This document shows positions 62,907-64,000 of a DNA stretch of 64,000 bases, one piece after another (position 1 is the stretch's first letter; each line of letters opens with the position of its first letter). Source of the stretch: Streptomyces sp. CB01580 (lineage in GTDB: Bacteria; Actinomycetota; Actinomycetes; Streptomycetales; Streptomycetaceae); NCBI RefSeq assembly GCF_001905795.1, contig NZ_LIXJ01000003.1, positions 186,001 to 250,000 of the forward strand, given 5' to 3'. A model generated the notes under the pieces. That model was not told the DNA's origin. It saw nothing but the letters and a program-made list of their open reading frames with translations, and did no database searches. The position numbers and the translations under genes were made by a program.

Positions 62907-63428
62907 TCAGCCGCCCCTGAACCGTGCCCAGAGCGCGGGGAAGTGCTCTGCGAGGGTCGCCTCGTCCTCGATCGCCAGCGGGACGCCTTCCGGCTCCGCG
63001 GGCTGGGGCGGCAGCCCGAGGTCCGGATCGACCACGCCGGTGAGCTGCTCGTACGCCTCGTCGGCGGCGTAGCCGAGGTCCTCACCGTCCCCGTCGATCT
63101 CCTCGTCGAAGTCGTCGAGGAGATCGGCGAGGGCGTCCGGATCGTGCAGCGCGCCCTCGAAGACCTCCCGTCCCTGCCCGATCAGCCAGCAGCGGAAGAA
63201 GTCGAAGGCGTCGTCGCCCGCCCCGCCGAGCAGCACGGCGGCGGCGCCGCGCAGATCCCAGCGGTACGCGCGGTTGTAACGGGCCTCGAAGTGCCGGGCG
63301 AAATCCAGCACGGCTTCCGGATCGAGCCGCACCAGTCGTTCGACGAGCAGATCGGCCTGATCCTCGGGGTCGCCCTCGGCGTCCTCGCGGGTGCTGTCGA
63401 TGATCTCCCAGAACTCCGTCTCGTCCAT
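62907..63428 (-). CDS. DUF4240-domain protein
   Basis: 173 residues from ATG 63428; a GTG directly before it is an alternative start. The DUF4240 hallmark is at the N-terminus: MDETEFWEIIDSTREDAEGD, with FARHFEARYNRAYRWDLRGA and FRCWLIGQGREVFEGALHDP. The C-terminus is acidic and ends with ATLAEHFPALWARFRGG. The fold is a WGR/SMI1-like-associated helical domain of unknown function, often encoded near regulators or toxin-immunity genes in actinobacteria. It sits next to the WYL regulator, same strand. Confidence 0.85.
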   Translation of the reverse strand: MDETEFWEIIDSTREDAEGDPEDQADLLVERLVRLDPEAVLDFARHFEARYNRAYRWDLRGAAAVLLGGAGDDAFDFFRCWLIGQGREVFEGALHDPDALADLLDDFDEEIDGDGEDLGYAADEAYEQLTGVVDPDLGLPPQPAEPEGVPLAIEDEATLAEHFPALWARFRGG

Positions 63429-63489
63429 CACGGATCAAGCATCGGCCGTGCCGACGGACCGCGCACGCGGACGCGACCGGAGGACGCGC

Positions 63490-64000
63490 TCAGCGGTACA
63501 GGTCGTGCAGGCGCCGCGCCGCCGCGGCGAGACGGGTCCGCAGACCGGCCGGTTCGAGCACCTCCGACTCGGGCCCCAGCCCCAGCAGTTGGGCGTACGC
63601 GATCTCCAGGGACTCGACCGGCAGAGTGAGCGTGCGCCACCCCCGCGCGTCGGGCGGGCCCGCCGCCTCCAGGGCCTCCCGGACCGCCGAACGGTCCATC
63701 ACGTGCGGCAGTCGGCGTACGCCCTCCTTCGACACCCGCACCGTCACCTCCTCCCGCAGCAGTGAGCGGGCGAACTGCGCGGACCGCTCCGCCCAGAACC
63801 CCGGCAGGTCGAAGTCCTCGTCGCGCGCGAACCGTTCGTCCGACACCGTGACCGCCGAGAACCGGTCGATCCGGTACACCCGGAAGTCCTCCGCCACCCG
63901 GGCGCAGAGGTACCAGACACCGGCCTTCAGGACGAGCCCGTAGGGGGCCAGTTCCCGCTCCACGTCCTCGTCCCGCCCGTTGCGGCGGTAGCGGGCACGC
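63490..64000 (-). CDS. WYL-domain transcriptional regulator, N-terminus cut by window edge
   Basis: About 170 C-terminal residues are visible; the frame stays open to the right edge. It shows the WYL motif region ELAPYGLVLKAGVWYLCARV, then FRVYRIDRFSAVTVSDERF, and the WCX extension to the end (LPVESLEIAYAQLLGLGPES, LRTRLAAAARRLHDLYR). Most such Streptomyces proteins (PafC-like) have an N-terminal HTH, which would lie outside. WYL domains sense ligands, often nucleic acid. Target unknown. Confidence 0.9.
   Translation of the reverse strand, partial: RARYRRNGRDEDVERELAPYGLVLKAGVWYLCARVAEDFRVYRIDRFSAVTVSDERFARDEDFDLPGFWAERSAQFARSLLREEVTVRVSKEGVRRLPHVMDRSAVREALEAAGPPDARGWRTLTLPVESLEIAYAQLLGLGPESEVLEPAGLRTRLAAAARRLHDLYR

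Overview
The window is a contiguous piece of a very GC-rich actinobacterial chromosome. Codon third positions are almost all G or C, several genes look leaderless, GTG starts and 4-base ATGA/GTGA overlaps are common, and genes are separated by long GC hairpins. The gene content (glnA, glnII, glnA2, glnE, malR-malEFG-aglA, lipBA, nadE, panB) matches the core of a Streptomyces chromosome. From memory the order follows the S. coelicolor SCO2256 to about SCO2190 interval, read in descending direction. About 50 protein genes are supported. No tRNA, rRNA, CRISPR array, insertion sequence or prophage was seen.

Layout. 1-6.7 kb: a DrrAB-type drug ABC exporter (permease cut by the left edge), panB, a DHA2 drug efflux pump with its TetR repressor and a perfect palindromic operator, and a membrane-anchored endonuclease/exonuclease/phosphatase protein. 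6.9-13.1 kb: nadE, a Tat-exported multicopper oxidase lipoprotein behind a CsoR-like dyad, a CBS-pair protein and a coupled DUF3105-DUF305 pair; this stretch looks metal related. 13.4-19.1 kb: glnA2 (glutamine synthetase-like), a PrmC-like methyltransferase and glnE. 19.2-20.6 kb: a decapitated TetR remnant and a PAP2 membrane enzyme. 20.7-35.3 kb: the maltose/maltodextrin locus, with malR, the malEFG importer, cytoplasmic alpha-glucosidase aglA, a second MalR-like repressor coupled to aglA, a secreted alpha-amylase and a 1770-residue secreted amylase-pullulanase. Starch is cut outside, dextrins are imported by MalEFG (the ATPase is presumably encoded elsewhere) and hydrolysed inside by AglA.

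35.4-48.9 kb: a STAND ATPase, a TetR, a two-gene operon of a probable diiron enzyme (annotated in databases as 'metal-dependent hydrolase') plus an FAD/NAD/2Fe-2S reductase, a single-pass membrane protein, a winged-helix regulator with a 39-codon ORF upstream, a DUF6891 protein, glnII, and a translationally coupled pair: a Ro60/TROVE-like vWA protein and an ARPP-2-like partner. 49-64 kb: ArsC/Spx-like protein, a conserved 89-residue protein, glnA, RDD and DUF4191 membrane proteins, lipB-lipA, an XRE-TPR regulator, a protoporphyrinogen-oxidase-like FAD enzyme, a TIGR01777 epimerase, GNAT, a TetR/SDR divergent pair, a DUF4240 protein and a WYL regulator cut by the right edge.

The unifying theme is nitrogen control. 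glnA and glnII each have a four-element GlnR box in front of them, GlnA carries the adenylylated tyrosine (Tyr397) that GlnE targets, and GlnA2 has tryptophan there. The most interesting less-described units are the TROVE-vWA/ARPP-2 pair and the diiron/reductase operon.
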